A program made the position numbers and the translations under genes. A stretch of 64,000 nt of DNA from Euzebya pacifica (GTDB taxonomy: Bacteria > Actinomycetota > Nitriliruptoria > Euzebyales > Euzebyaceae): NCBI RefSeq assembly GCF_003344865.1, contig NZ_CP031165.1, forward strand, positions 1,927,910 through 1,991,909. Direction: 5' to 3'. The first letter of the stretch is position 1, and every line of letters begins with the position of its first letter. The notes beneath the pieces were generated by a model. It saw only the letters and a list, made by a program, of their open reading frames with translations. It was not told the DNA's origin and ran no database searches. Positions 26,091 through 34,327 of the stretch are shown piece after piece.

Positions 26091-28094
26091 GTGTCGGACG
26101 TGATGAAGGTGTACGGACCGGGTGATGCCACCGCGGAGGTCCCCACCGGCACGACGGCGCAGGATGCCCTGAAGGCCCTCGGTGCGATCCGTGGCATGGT
26201 CGTGGCGGCCCGCGTCGACGGTGCCATGGTCGACCTCGACCGGGTGCTGGAGGACGGCGAGTCCGTCGAGCCGATCAACGCCGACTCCGACGACGGCCGG
26301 TTCATCATCCGCCACTCCACCGCCCACGTGATGGCGCAGGCCGTCACCGACCTGTGGCCCGGCACCAACTTCGGCATCGGCCCGCCCGTCGAGAACGGCT
26401 TCTACTACGACTTCGATCCCGAGGTTCCCTTCACCGAGGACGACCTCAAGAAGATCGAGGGCCGCATGGTCCAGATCGTCAGGGAGGACCAGCCGTTCGT
26501 GCGCGTGGAGGTCTCCACCGACGAGGCGCTCGCGGCGTTCGAGGGCAACCCCTACAAGGTCGAGATCATCACCGACGGCGAGGCCGCTGCGGACGACCCG
26601 ACCGCCCCGGCCGGCGACTCCGGCATCACGATCTACCGCAACGACAAGCCCGACGGCGGCCACTGGCAGGACCTCTGCCGCGGCCCCCACGTGCCGACCA
26701 CCAAGTGGATCCCGGCGTTCACCCTCCAGCGGGTTGCCGGTGCGTACTGGCGCGGCAGCGAGAAGAACAAGATGCTGCAGCGCGTCTACGGCACCGCGTG
26801 GGAGTCCAAGAAGGCCCTCAAGGCGTTCCTGCACCAGCAGGAGGAGGCCCGGAAGCGCGACCACCGCAAGGTCGGTCGCGACCTGGACCTGTTCAGCTTC
26901 CCCGAGGAGCTCGGCCAGGGGCTCGCGGTGTGGCACCCCAACGGCGCGATCGTCCGCCAGGAGATGGAGGACTACATCCGCGCGGAGGTCCGTCGTCGCG
27001 GCTACCAGCCCGTCTACACCCCGCACATCGGCAAGTCGACCCTGTGGGAGACCTCGGGCCACCTCGACTTCTACGCCGACGGCATGTACCCGCCGATGGA
27101 GATGGACCCCTCCGGTGACGGCGCGGGGACCAACTACTACCCCAAGCCGATGAACTGCCCGTTCCACGTGCTGGTCTACCGGTCCCAGCAGCGGTCCTAC
27201 CGTGACCTGCCGCTGCGCCTGGCCGAGCTGGGGACGGTCTACCGCTACGAGAAGTCCGGCACCGTGCACGGCCTGATGCGCGCCCGCGGGTTCACCCAGG
27301 ACGACTCCCACATCTTCTGCACCGCCGAGCAGGTCGTCGCCGAGGCGCGGGGCTGCATGGAGTTCGCCCTCGACGTGCTGCGCGCGTTCGGGTTCGACAC
27401 CCCCTCCCGCATCGCCCTGTCGACCCGGCCGGCGAAGGCCGAGACCGTCGGCACCGACGAGGGCTGGGCCCACGCGGAGAAGGCGCTCGAGCAGGCGCTG
27501 GAGGAGATCGGCCTGGACTACGTGGTCGACGAGGGCGAAGGCGCCTTCTACGGCCCCAAGATCGACGTGCAGGTCACCGACGCCATCGGCCGGGCCTGGC
27601 AGCTGTCGACCATCCAGATCGACTTCAACCTGCCCGAGCGGTTCGACCTCGGTTACACCACCGACACCGGCGAGTCCGAGCGACCGTTCATGGTCCACCG
27701 CGCGCTCTACGGCTCGCTCGACCGCTTCTTCGGCGTCCTCACCGAGCACTACAACGGCGCGTTCCCGACCTGGCTGGCGCCCACCCAGGCCGTGGTCATC
27801 CCGATCAGCGACGCCCACCTGCACTACGCCGCCGAGGTCGAGGCCTACCTGAACGGCACCGGCCGTCGGGCGACGGTCGACACCAGCGACGAGACGATGG
27901 GCGCCAAGATCCGCAAGCACCAGGCGAACAAGGTGCCCTACATGCTGATCGTCGGTGAGCAGGAGGCGGCCGACCGGACGGTCGCCATCCGCCCGCGCTA
28001 CGGTGACCAGCGCAAGGGCGTGCCCCTCGACGACTTCGCCGAGGAGCTGTCGCTGGAGGTCGCCGAGAAGCGCGTGGGCCCGCAGCCGGAGTAG
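26091..28094 (+). CDS. thrS: Threonyl-tRNA synthetase
   Basis: 667 residues from GTG 26091 with AAGGAG 7 nt upstream and TATCCT at about 26045-26050 as -10. Domains: TGS (1-65), the editing/SAD domain starting HSTAHVMAQAV (HxxxH), the class II catalytic core, and a C-terminal anticodon domain. The active-site zinc ligands are visible as Cys in MNCPFH, His in DDSHIF and His in MVHRALYGS. It charges tRNA-Thr. The 55-nt leader is too short for a T-box. It opens the conserved thrS-HIT-pgsA-patA-pimA gene order. Confidence 0.97.
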   Translation: MSDVMKVYGPGDATAEVPTGTTAQDALKALGAIRGMVVAARVDGAMVDLDRVLEDGESVEPINADSDDGRFIIRHSTAHVMAQAVTDLWPGTNFGIGPPVENGFYYDFDPEVPFTEDDLKKIEGRMVQIVREDQPFVRVEVSTDEALAAFEGNPYKVEIITDGEAAADDPTAPAGDSGITIYRNDKPDGGHWQDLCRGPHVPTTKWIPAFTLQRVAGAYWRGSEKNKMLQRVYGTAWESKKALKAFLHQQEEARKRDHRKVGRDLDLFSFPEELGQGLAVWHPNGAIVRQEMEDYIRAEVRRRGYQPVYTPHIGKSTLWETSGHLDFYADGMYPPMEMDPSGDGAGTNYYPKPMNCPFHVLVYRSQQRSYRDLPLRLAELGTVYRYEKSGTVHGLMRARGFTQDDSHIFCTAEQVVAEARGCMEFALDVLRAFGFDTPSRIALSTRPAKAETVGTDEGWAHAEKALEQALEEIGLDYVVDEGEGAFYGPKIDVQVTDAIGRAWQLSTIQIDFNLPERFDLGYTTDTGESERPFMVHRALYGSLDRFFGVLTEHYNGAFPTWLAPTQAVVIPISDAHLHYAAEVEAYLNGTGRRATVDTSDETMGAKIRKHQANKVPYMLIVGEQEAADRTVAIRPRYGDQRKGVPLDDFAEELSLEVAEKRVGPQPE

Positions 28095-28128
28095 GTCTGC
28101 CGTCCCGCGCAGGGGGTTGTCGACGCAC

Positions 28129-29109
28129 ATGCAGTCACGACACATCGGCCTCGGCCTCCTGCTGTGCCTGACCGTGGTCGCTGCCGCGTGTTCGGGTGGC
28201 GGAGGGGCCAGCGAAGGCGCGGCGGGTTCGTGGGAGGCACGGCTCGCGCTGCTGCCGTTCGTCGATCCGGCCGAGGGGTCGGTCCAGGTCTCCATGGGTG
28301 ACCTGGCGACGGCCGCCGAGCTGGCCGATGTCCTGTGGCCGGCCACCGATGCCGACCCGCTCGACAGCTTGGTGCGCCTCGCCGGCGTCGGGGGCAGCCC
28401 CGTTGCTGTCCCGTTCCCCAGCTTCGTGCAGTCCATCGGCGGGGACGGCGTGATGGAGGAGCTCCGGGCGACGGCCGGCTGGGGGCTGGAGGACCTGGAC
28501 TGGCTGGCCACGGCCACTGTCCCTCCCGTCGAGACCACGGTCGGCGGCGGGCGCATCGACGCCGACGCCATGGCCGATGCGCTGGGCAGTGACGGCCCTC
28601 CGTGGCGGCTCGGCGACGGCGACGACCTCGAACCGTCGCTGGAGTCCCCCAACCCCCTGGACCCGCTGGGCCGCACGATCACCATCACCGTGGTCGACGG
28701 CACGCTCGGGTTCAGCACCGTCACCGAGGGCCTCGACGCCCTGGAGGGGGAGGGCCGCTCCATGGCCGAGGTCGAGCCGATCCGGCGCCTGGTCGCGCTC
28801 GCCGACGAGGAGGGCTGCTACGCGCTGACCATCCACGCCTCGGAGGAGGCCGCCCAGCTGGCGTGCAACCTGGCGGAGGTGGCCGAGGGACCACAGTTCC
28901 TGCTGGCGGCGACCGGCGTCGACGACCCCGCCGCTGAGGTGGCGCGCATCAGCGAGATCGACACCGCCGGCCGAGCCGACTCCGTCACCGTCCTGGCCGA
29001 CGGTGACCTGGTCCGCGTCGAGATCGACGCCACCGACGAGGTCCCCGGCCGCTTCGCCGCCGACCTGCTGCTCCGCCTGGACCCGCTGGTCCCCGGCTTC
29101 GGCGGCTGA
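28129..29109 (+). CDS. Lipoprotein of unknown function
   Basis: 326 residues from ATG 28129. The signal sequence ends in a lipobox, VVAAACSGGG. The mature domain is mixed alpha/beta with no known motif; segments such as IDADAMADALGSDGPPWRLGDGD and TITVVDGTLGFSTVTEGLDALEG hint at a soluble binding domain. One possible disulphide (Cys in EEGCYAL and LACNLAE). It follows thrS by 34 nt. It has no counterpart in the Mycobacterium thrS-HIT order that I can recall. Confidence 0.68.
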   Translation: MQSRHIGLGLLLCLTVVAAACSGGGGASEGAAGSWEARLALLPFVDPAEGSVQVSMGDLATAAELADVLWPATDADPLDSLVRLAGVGGSPVAVPFPSFVQSIGGDGVMEELRATAGWGLEDLDWLATATVPPVETTVGGGRIDADAMADALGSDGPPWRLGDGDDLEPSLESPNPLDPLGRTITITVVDGTLGFSTVTEGLDALEGEGRSMAEVEPIRRLVALADEEGCYALTIHASEEAAQLACNLAEVAEGPQFLLAATGVDDPAAEVARISEIDTAGRADSVTVLADGDLVRVEIDATDEVPGRFAADLLLRLDPLVPGFGG

Positions 29110-29146
29110 CCCCGACCACGCCCGCCCCACCGTCCACCCCGCCCAG

Positions 29147-29339
29147 CCGGATGGATTCGCCTCCACCCCCGGACGGAATCGCCTCCACCGATCCGGCCAC
29201 ATCCTCCGGGCCGGGCCGCGCAACCACGCCTCAACCGGCGGAATCGTCCCCAGCGTGGGACGGATCTGTCCCCAGGTGGGAGGGGCCGACGGCCGTTTCC
29301 GCAGGTCAGGGCGTCCACCACGGACGGAATGGTCCCCGC
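29147..29339. repeat. Cluster of short GGANGGAATCG-type dyads
   Basis: Five imperfect copies of a GGA(C/T)GGA(A/T)TCG(C/T)C-like word lie at about 29147-29165, 29169-29187, 29235-29251, 29257-29274 and 29320-29337. No gene is seen in 29110-29408. Two related copies occur beyond the IS element (30776-30836). Function unknown. Confidence 0.5.
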
Positions 29340-29408
29340 TCCGCCGACGCAGGGGGTCGGGGTGGGTCAAGATCCGCCGACGGGAGGACCGGGGGTGAGT
29401 CTCACCAC

Positions 29409-30746
29409 GTGGTGTAGGAGCAGGTCCGCCGTGTAGGCGGGCCACCGTGCGAACTTCCAAAGCTCCTACGCAAAGAAGGCACGCACGATGACCCATAGCC
29501 AGTCTGCCCTGTCCGAGCTCGCTGACGCCCTGATCGGGACCGACGCGACGCTCACCACGTCCATCGCCGAGATCCTCGGCACCGCCTTGCAGGAACTGAT
29601 CGAGGCCGAGGTGTCGGCCAAGATCGGCGCCGACCACGGTGAACGAACCCCAGCCCGCAGCAACCTGCGGAACGGGCATCGGCCCAAACTGCTGTCCACC
29701 CCCGCCGGTGATGTCGAGGTCGGCATCCCCAAGCTCCGCAAAGGGTCGTTCTTCCCTGAGCTGCTCGAGCCACGCCGCCGGATCGACAAGGCGCTGTGGG
29801 CGGTGATCATGCGGGCCTACATCACCGGCACCTCCACCCGGAAAGTCGATGACCTGGTCAAAGCGCTCGGCGTCGACTCGGGCGTGTCCAAGTCAACGGT
29901 GTCGCGAATCTGCAAGCTCATCGATGACGACGTCGCCATCCTTCGAGGCCGCCGGCTTGATCATCAGCCGTTCCCCTACATCTGGCTGGACGCCACCTAC
30001 GTCCACGTCCGCGAGCACGGCCAGGTCGTCTCCAAAGCCGTCGTGATCGCCACCGGCGTCCGCGCCGACGGGCACCGCGAGGTCCTCGGTGTCGACATCG
30101 GCAACAGCGAGAACGAGACGTTTTGGACCGAGTTCCTCCGCGACCTCGTCGACCGCGGCCTGAACGGGGTCCAACTGGTGATCTCCGACGCCCACGCCGG
30201 CCTGCGCGCCGCGATCCGACGGGTCCTCCAGGGCTCCGGATGGCAACGATGTCGCGTGCATGCCAAGCGCAACCTGCTCGCCGTCGCCAACCACAGCCAG
30301 CGGCAGCTCATCAGCGCGTTGATCTCCACCATCTTCGCCCAGCCCGACGGCGATGCCGCACGCGCCCAGCTCCGCACCGTCTGTCAACAACTCGAGACCG
30401 TGGCGCCCAAGGTGGCCAAGCGGCTTGAGGCGATGGAGGATGACCTGCTCGCCTACGCGGCGTTCCCACCCGTGCACTGGTCAAAGATCTGGTCCAACAA
30501 TCCGATCGAGCGGCTCAACCGTGAGCTCAAGCGCCGCACCGATGTCGTGCAGATCTTCCCCGACCCCGAATCAGTCATCCGGCTCGTCGGCGCGTTGCTG
30601 GTGGAGGTCAACGAAGAACTGATCGCCGCTCCGCGGCGCTACATGGCCGCCGTCACCCTCGAACCCCTCCTCGATCGCTCCGACGATCAGATACCGTCAA
30701 TCCCCGCAGTGACCAACTGAATCAAGCGCACGGGCTTCTACACCAC
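29409..30746 (+). mobile_element. IS256-family insertion sequence
   Basis: A 1338-bp element bounded by 20-bp imperfect terminal inverted repeats (29409-29428 and 30727-30746, 16 of 20 matching, both starting GTGGTGTAG inward). It contains one intact transposase gene. No clear 8-9 bp target duplication flanks it, so it may be old or the ends rearranged. It lies in the gap between the thrS-linked lipoprotein and the HIT gene. Confidence 0.85.
29488..30720 (+). CDS. IS256-family transposase
   Basis: 410 residues, full length for a mutator-type transposase. The DDE residues are visible as D in YIWLDATYV, D in LVISDAHAGL and E in NNPIERLNRELKRRT. The RNLRNGHRPK and VDDLVKALGVDSGVSKSTVSRI segments are family-typical. 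The frame is intact, so it may be active. The ATG is preceded by AAAGAAGG. Confidence 0.95.
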   Translation: MTHSQSALSELADALIGTDATLTTSIAEILGTALQELIEAEVSAKIGADHGERTPARSNLRNGHRPKLLSTPAGDVEVGIPKLRKGSFFPELLEPRRRIDKALWAVIMRAYITGTSTRKVDDLVKALGVDSGVSKSTVSRICKLIDDDVAILRGRRLDHQPFPYIWLDATYVHVREHGQVVSKAVVIATGVRADGHREVLGVDIGNSENETFWTEFLRDLVDRGLNGVQLVISDAHAGLRAAIRRVLQGSGWQRCRVHAKRNLLAVANHSQRQLISALISTIFAQPDGDAARAQLRTVCQQLETVAPKVAKRLEAMEDDLLAYAAFPPVHWSKIWSNNPIERLNRELKRRTDVVQIFPDPESVIRLVGALLVEVNEELIAAPRRYMAAVTLEPLLDRSDDQIPSIPAVTN

Positions 30747-30775
30747 CGGCCGGGACGTGATCAGGACCGGTCGCG

Positions 30776-30836
30776 CCGATGGAATCGACTCCACCTGTCG
30801 AGGATGACGTGGGTTTCGGAGTCGAATCCATCCGGG
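30776..30836. repeat. Two GGAATCGACTCC-type dyads right of the IS
   Basis: GGAATCGACTCC (about 30781-30792) and GGAGTCGAATCC (about 30818-30829) are near-palindromes in opposite orientation, related to the words at 29147-29339. The IS256 element thus appears to sit within a patch of such repeats. Confidence 0.45.
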
Positions 30837-30888
30837 GTCGGCGGTGACCACCCACCGGCCCGACGCGACGATCAGTAGGCTCTGTTCC

Positions 30889-31452
30889 GTGACGAGCGAT
30901 TCCCACGGCACCCCGCCCGGCCGGCCCGATCCCGACGCCGACCCGCTGGACCCGCGCATCGACCGGTTCGACCGGCTCTGGACCCCGTGGCGGCTGGAGT
31001 ACGTAACCGACCCCGACAGCTCCAGCAACGGCTGCCCGTTCTGCCTGGCCGACGAGCACGGCGACGACGAGCGGGTCATCCACCGGGGGGAGCACGCCTT
31101 CGTGCTGCTCAACGCCTACCCCTACAACCCCGGCCACGCCATGGTCATCCCCTACACCCACACCGATGACTACGCCGCGCTCAGCCACGACGAGGTGACG
31201 GAGATCGCCGCCCTCACCCAGCGGACCATCCGGGCGCTCAAGGCCGCCGCCGGGCCCCACGCGTTCAACGTCGGCATGAACCTGGGGACCGTCGCCGGGG
31301 CAGGGATCGCCGACCACCTCCACCAGCACGTCGTCCCCCGCTGGGGTGGTGACACCAACTTCATGCCGGTCATCGGGCAGACCCGCGTGCTGCCCCAGCT
31401 GATGGCCGACACCTACGCGATGCTCAAGCCCGCCTTCGACGCCGCCGAGTAG
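30889..31452 (+). CDS. HIT family protein (AP4A phosphorylase-like)
   Basis: About 187 residues from GTG 30889, 7 nt behind TAGGCT (30876-30881), so probably leaderless; GTG 30844 is the longer alternative. The histidine triad is ADHLHQHVVPRW. A zinc-type Cys pair is in CPFC. LLNAYPYNPGHAMVIPY and FNVGMNLGTVAGAG match mycobacterial HIT proteins encoded between thrS and pgsA, which are reported as AP4A phosphorylases. The product cleaves dinucleoside polyphosphates or related nucleotides. Its 3' end overlaps galM on the other strand by 40 nt. Confidence 0.9.
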   Translation: MTSDSHGTPPGRPDPDADPLDPRIDRFDRLWTPWRLEYVTDPDSSSNGCPFCLADEHGDDERVIHRGEHAFVLLNAYPYNPGHAMVIPYTHTDDYAALSHDEVTEIAALTQRTIRALKAAAGPHAFNVGMNLGTVAGAGIADHLHQHVVPRWGGDTNFMPVIGQTRVLPQLMADTYAMLKPAFDAAE

Positions 31453-32261
31453 CGCAGGGTCGCGCTGCAGGCGAACGTCTCCCCGGCATCGACGACCCGG
31501 GGGGCGGTGTGGTTCAGCTCGTCCGGCGGGCCCGACTGGGGTTCCACGCACACGCCCTCGGGGTGTTCGGTGAAGACCACGACGTGCTCGAGGTCGCTGG
31601 CCACCTCCACCTGGCCCAGGTCGGGCCACACGACCGCCGGCGTGGCCGCCAGGTCGGTGAAGCAGTCGTCCCACGGCTCGGGGGAGGGACTGGTCCACCG
31701 GTGGGTCGGCAGCCCCTCGGCGTCGCGCTCGAGCATTCGTCCCCCTTCGAGCCGGACGACGGCCTCGACCCCGTCGAGGTGGCGGACGAACCACGGGTGC
31801 CAGCCGACCGTGACCGGCATCGCCCGGTCGTCGGCCGTCACCGCCATCGACAGCGCCACCCCGTCCTCGAGCGCCGCCACCTCCTGCTCGACGACACCAC
31901 CGAACGGCCAGCCCTCCTCACCGGCAGGGGAGCGGGGCAGGTCCAGCCGCAGCCGCACCCGATCGACGTCCTGGTCGACCACCGACCAGGCCGACAGGTA
32001 GCCAACCCCGTGGAGGGCATGCTCGCCGAAGGGGTGGGGCAGCCGGACCTCCGCGCCATCCCAGGTCAGGACCGCGTCGCGCACACGGCCGGCCCACGGG
32101 ACCATCGGATAACACCCCCAGTGGATCGGGCTGCGCGACGGGTCCGCCCCGAGCAGCAGCTCGTGTCCATCGACCGACCAGGACGCCAGCCGCCCACCGG
32201 CCGCCGGGTCGACCACGACCCGGGTGCGGCCCGCCACGAGGGCGAGGGAGGGGCCGCTCAC
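31413..32261 (-). CDS. galM: Aldose 1-epimerase (galactose mutarotase)
   Basis: 282 residues. Family motifs include NP-like WGCYPMVPWAGRV, FGEHALHGVGY (catalytic His), VGWHPWF (second His) and CVEPQSGPPDELN (catalytic Glu). It converts beta- to alpha-galactose for galactokinase. GTG 32261 overlaps the galK stop by 4 nt, so it is the second gene of a galK-galM operon. Confidence 0.88.
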   Translation of the reverse strand: MSGPSLALVAGRTRVVVDPAAGGRLASWSVDGHELLLGADPSRSPIHWGCYPMVPWAGRVRDAVLTWDGAEVRLPHPFGEHALHGVGYLSAWSVVDQDVDRVRLRLDLPRSPAGEEGWPFGGVVEQEVAALEDGVALSMAVTADDRAMPVTVGWHPWFVRHLDGVEAVVRLEGGRMLERDAEGLPTHRWTSPSPEPWDDCFTDLAATPAVVWPDLGQVEVASDLEHVVVFTEHPEGVCVEPQSGPPDELNHTAPRVVDAGETFACSATLRYSAASKAGLSIA

Positions 32262-33361
32262 GACGTCAGGACGTCGGCTGCGTGTTCGGCAGCCCCGGCG
32301 CCCGGCCGGGTCAGGACGGTGCGGGCAGCCAGGTCCGGCCAGGCCCGCCGGTACGCCGCGAGGGTGGCGTCGGCCACGTCGCTGGCCTCCTCGGCTCGAA
32401 CCAACCCGATCACCGCGCCACCGAAGCCGCCGCCCGTCATGCGGCTGGCCAGGGCACCGTGCTCGCGCAGCAGCTCGACCAGCCGGTCGGTCTGGGGCAC
32501 CGTGACCTCGAAATCGTCGCGAAGGCTGTCGTGGCTGGCCTCGAACAGCGTCGCCACGGCATCGATGTCGTCAGCCGCGAACGCCCGGACAGTGGCCCGT
32601 ACCCGCGCGTTCTCCGTCACCACGTGGCGCAACCGGCGGGCCGGGACCTCGTCCAGGGCGTCCAGCAGCCCGGGCAGCTCGTCGGGGGGCACGTCCGCAG
32701 GTCGCCGGCCGTCGAGGACGGGCAGCGCTGCAGCCAGCTCGCGGGTGCGGGTGGCGTACCCGGACCCCTCCAGCTGCCGGGTGACGCCCGAGTCGATGAT
32801 CAGCACCTCCACGCCCTCGGGCAGCGCCACGTCCTCGTGGGCCAGGTCGGCGCAGTCCAGCAGCAGCGCAGCGCCCGATCGCGACAGCACCGACGCGGCC
32901 TGGTCCAGCACGCCCGAGGGAACACCGACGGCCGCGTGCTCGGCCCGACGGCACGCGCGGACGACCTCCACGGCCGGAAGGGCATGATCGGCCGCCCGAA
33001 GCAGCGCAACCGCAACCGCAACCTCCAACGCCGCCGATGACGACAGGCCGATCCCCTGGGGGAGCGTGGAGGAGAACTCGCCGGTCAGCCCCACCGGCGG
33101 ACGGCCGCATGCGTGCAGCTCGGCCGCGACGGCAGCGACGTAGCGGCCCCATCCCGCCGTGGGCGAGGACGAACCGTCCGCCGGCAGGTCCACCTCGAGC
33201 GCCGCGTCGGCAGACGTGACCCGGATGCGATCCCCACCCCCCTCGCCGTGGAACGCAACGCCGACGTCGAGGGCCATCGGCAGCGCCAGCCCGTCGGTGT
33301 GGTCGGTGTGTTCCCCGATCAGGTTGACCCGACCGGGAGCGCGGGCCGTCACCGGTCGCAC
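32258..33361 (-). CDS. galK: Galactokinase
   Basis: 367 residues. The galactokinase signature GRVNLIGEHTDH is followed by the GHMP ATP loop LPQGIGLSSSAAL and the C-terminal MTGGGFGG. The catalytic Asp lies in PSGVLDQAASV. It phosphorylates alpha-D-galactose at C1. GTG 33361 has GAAAGGA upstream. Divergent from the DeoR regulator (108-nt gap), which likely controls both arms. Confidence 0.95.
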   Translation of the reverse strand: MRPVTARAPGRVNLIGEHTDHTDGLALPMALDVGVAFHGEGGGDRIRVTSADAALEVDLPADGSSSPTAGWGRYVAAVAAELHACGRPPVGLTGEFSSTLPQGIGLSSSAALEVAVAVALLRAADHALPAVEVVRACRRAEHAAVGVPSGVLDQAASVLSRSGAALLLDCADLAHEDVALPEGVEVLIIDSGVTRQLEGSGYATRTRELAAALPVLDGRRPADVPPDELPGLLDALDEVPARRLRHVVTENARVRATVRAFAADDIDAVATLFEASHDSLRDDFEVTVPQTDRLVELLREHGALASRMTGGGFGGAVIGLVRAEEASDVADATLAAYRRAWPDLAARTVLTRPGAGAAEHAADVLTS

Positions 33362-33403
33362 GTTTCACGTCCTTTCGTGGGGGCGCGTAACGTAAGGTTT
33401 CAC
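33362..33403. promoter_or_regulatory. Possible DeoR operator words in the galK/deoR divergent region
   Basis: GTTTCAC occurs at 33362-33368 and 33397-33403 (35 bp apart) and CTTTCG at 33372-33377. DeoR-family sugar regulators often bind CTTTC-type direct repeats. Caution: CTTTCG here overlaps the galK ribosome site on the other strand, so part of this may be coincidence. Confidence 0.35.
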
Positions 33404-33469
33404 AACCCGCTCCACAAGCGTGCAGGCAACCCCTCGAGCACGAGTCAACCACGAATCCAGGAGGCGACC

Positions 33470-34327
33470 ATGGGTGCACGCGACGTCGCGCAGCCCGACG
33501 ACGACGAACCCACACCCGCCCGGATCCGTCGCGATCGGACCGTGGGGTTGCTGCGCGAACGCGAGTTCGTCCGGGTCGCCGACCTGGCGGAGGCGTTCAA
33601 GGTCAGCGAGGTCACCGTCCGCGGCGACCTCGACCACCTGGAGGACCGAGGCCTGCTCAAGCGCGTCAGGGGCGGTGCGGTTCCGCGTCCCATGGCCGAA
33701 CCCGAGCGCACCTTCGAGGAGACCGCCACCACCGCGCAGCTGCAGAAGCGTGCGATCGCCGCCCGAGCGGTCGACATGGTCGAACCCGGTGACTCGATCA
33801 TCCTCGACGTGGGGACCACCACGACGGCGATCGCCCACGAGCTCGCCACGCGGGAGGACCTGGTCGACGTCAGCGTCTTCACCTCCTCCATCACCATCGC
33901 GCTGGCGCTGGAGGCCGCCCACCCCCGCATCAGCGTGGTGGTGACCGGCGGCACCCTGCGTCCCAAGCAGCACTCGCTGGTCGAACCCCTCGCCGGCCTC
34001 ATCCTCGAACACATCAACGCCCGGCTCGCCTTCATCGGCTGCAACGGCGTGGACGTCACCGCAGGGGTCACCAACGTCAACCTGCCCGAGAGCACCGTGA
34101 AACGACGGATGATCCGCGCCGCTGCCCGCCGGGTCATCGTCGCCGACGCCTCCAAGCTCGGGCAGGTCGCCCTGGCGAAGGTCTGCGACCTCGACCACGT
34201 CGACCTGCTCATCACCGACGACCAGGCCCCGGAGGGCGTGGTCGCCGATCTCCGCACAACGGGACTGGCCGTCGAGACCGTCGACGTCCGCGGGTCCCTG
34301 ACCGCCGAAGGACGAGCCCACCGATGA
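33470..34327 (+). CDS. DeoR family transcriptional regulator of galactoside use
   Basis: 285 residues from ATG 33470 with a strong AGGAGG. The N-terminal HTH reads VGLLREREFVRVADLAEAFKVSEVTVRGDLDHLEDRGLLKRVRGG. The C-terminal DeoRC sugar-phosphate domain shows DVGTTTTAIAHEL and IGCNGVDVTAGVTN. It likely represses the galactose genes until a phosphorylated sugar binds. Its stop overlaps the alpha-galactosidase start (ATGA). Confidence 0.9.
   Translation: MGARDVAQPDDDEPTPARIRRDRTVGLLREREFVRVADLAEAFKVSEVTVRGDLDHLEDRGLLKRVRGGAVPRPMAEPERTFEETATTAQLQKRAIAARAVDMVEPGDSIILDVGTTTTAIAHELATREDLVDVSVFTSSITIALALEAAHPRISVVVTGGTLRPKQHSLVEPLAGLILEHINARLAFIGCNGVDVTAGVTNVNLPESTVKRRMIRAAARRVIVADASKLGQVALAKVCDLDHVDLLITDDQAPEGVVADLRTTGLAVETVDVRGSLTAEGRAHR

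Noticed and set aside
25941-28763. 940-residue open frame on the minus strand
   Set aside because: It is antisense to thrS and the zinc-ribbon gene and shows only Arg/Gly/His/Asp-rich composition with no domain.
29401-29416. CACCACGTGGTG at the IS256 left end as an operator
   Set aside because: The palindrome arises from the first bases of the terminal repeat meeting the flank by chance.
33372-33377. CTTTCG before galK as a firm DeoR half-site
   Set aside because: It coincides with the galK ribosome site (GAAAGGA on the other strand), so by itself it is not convincing; kept only as a weak feature.
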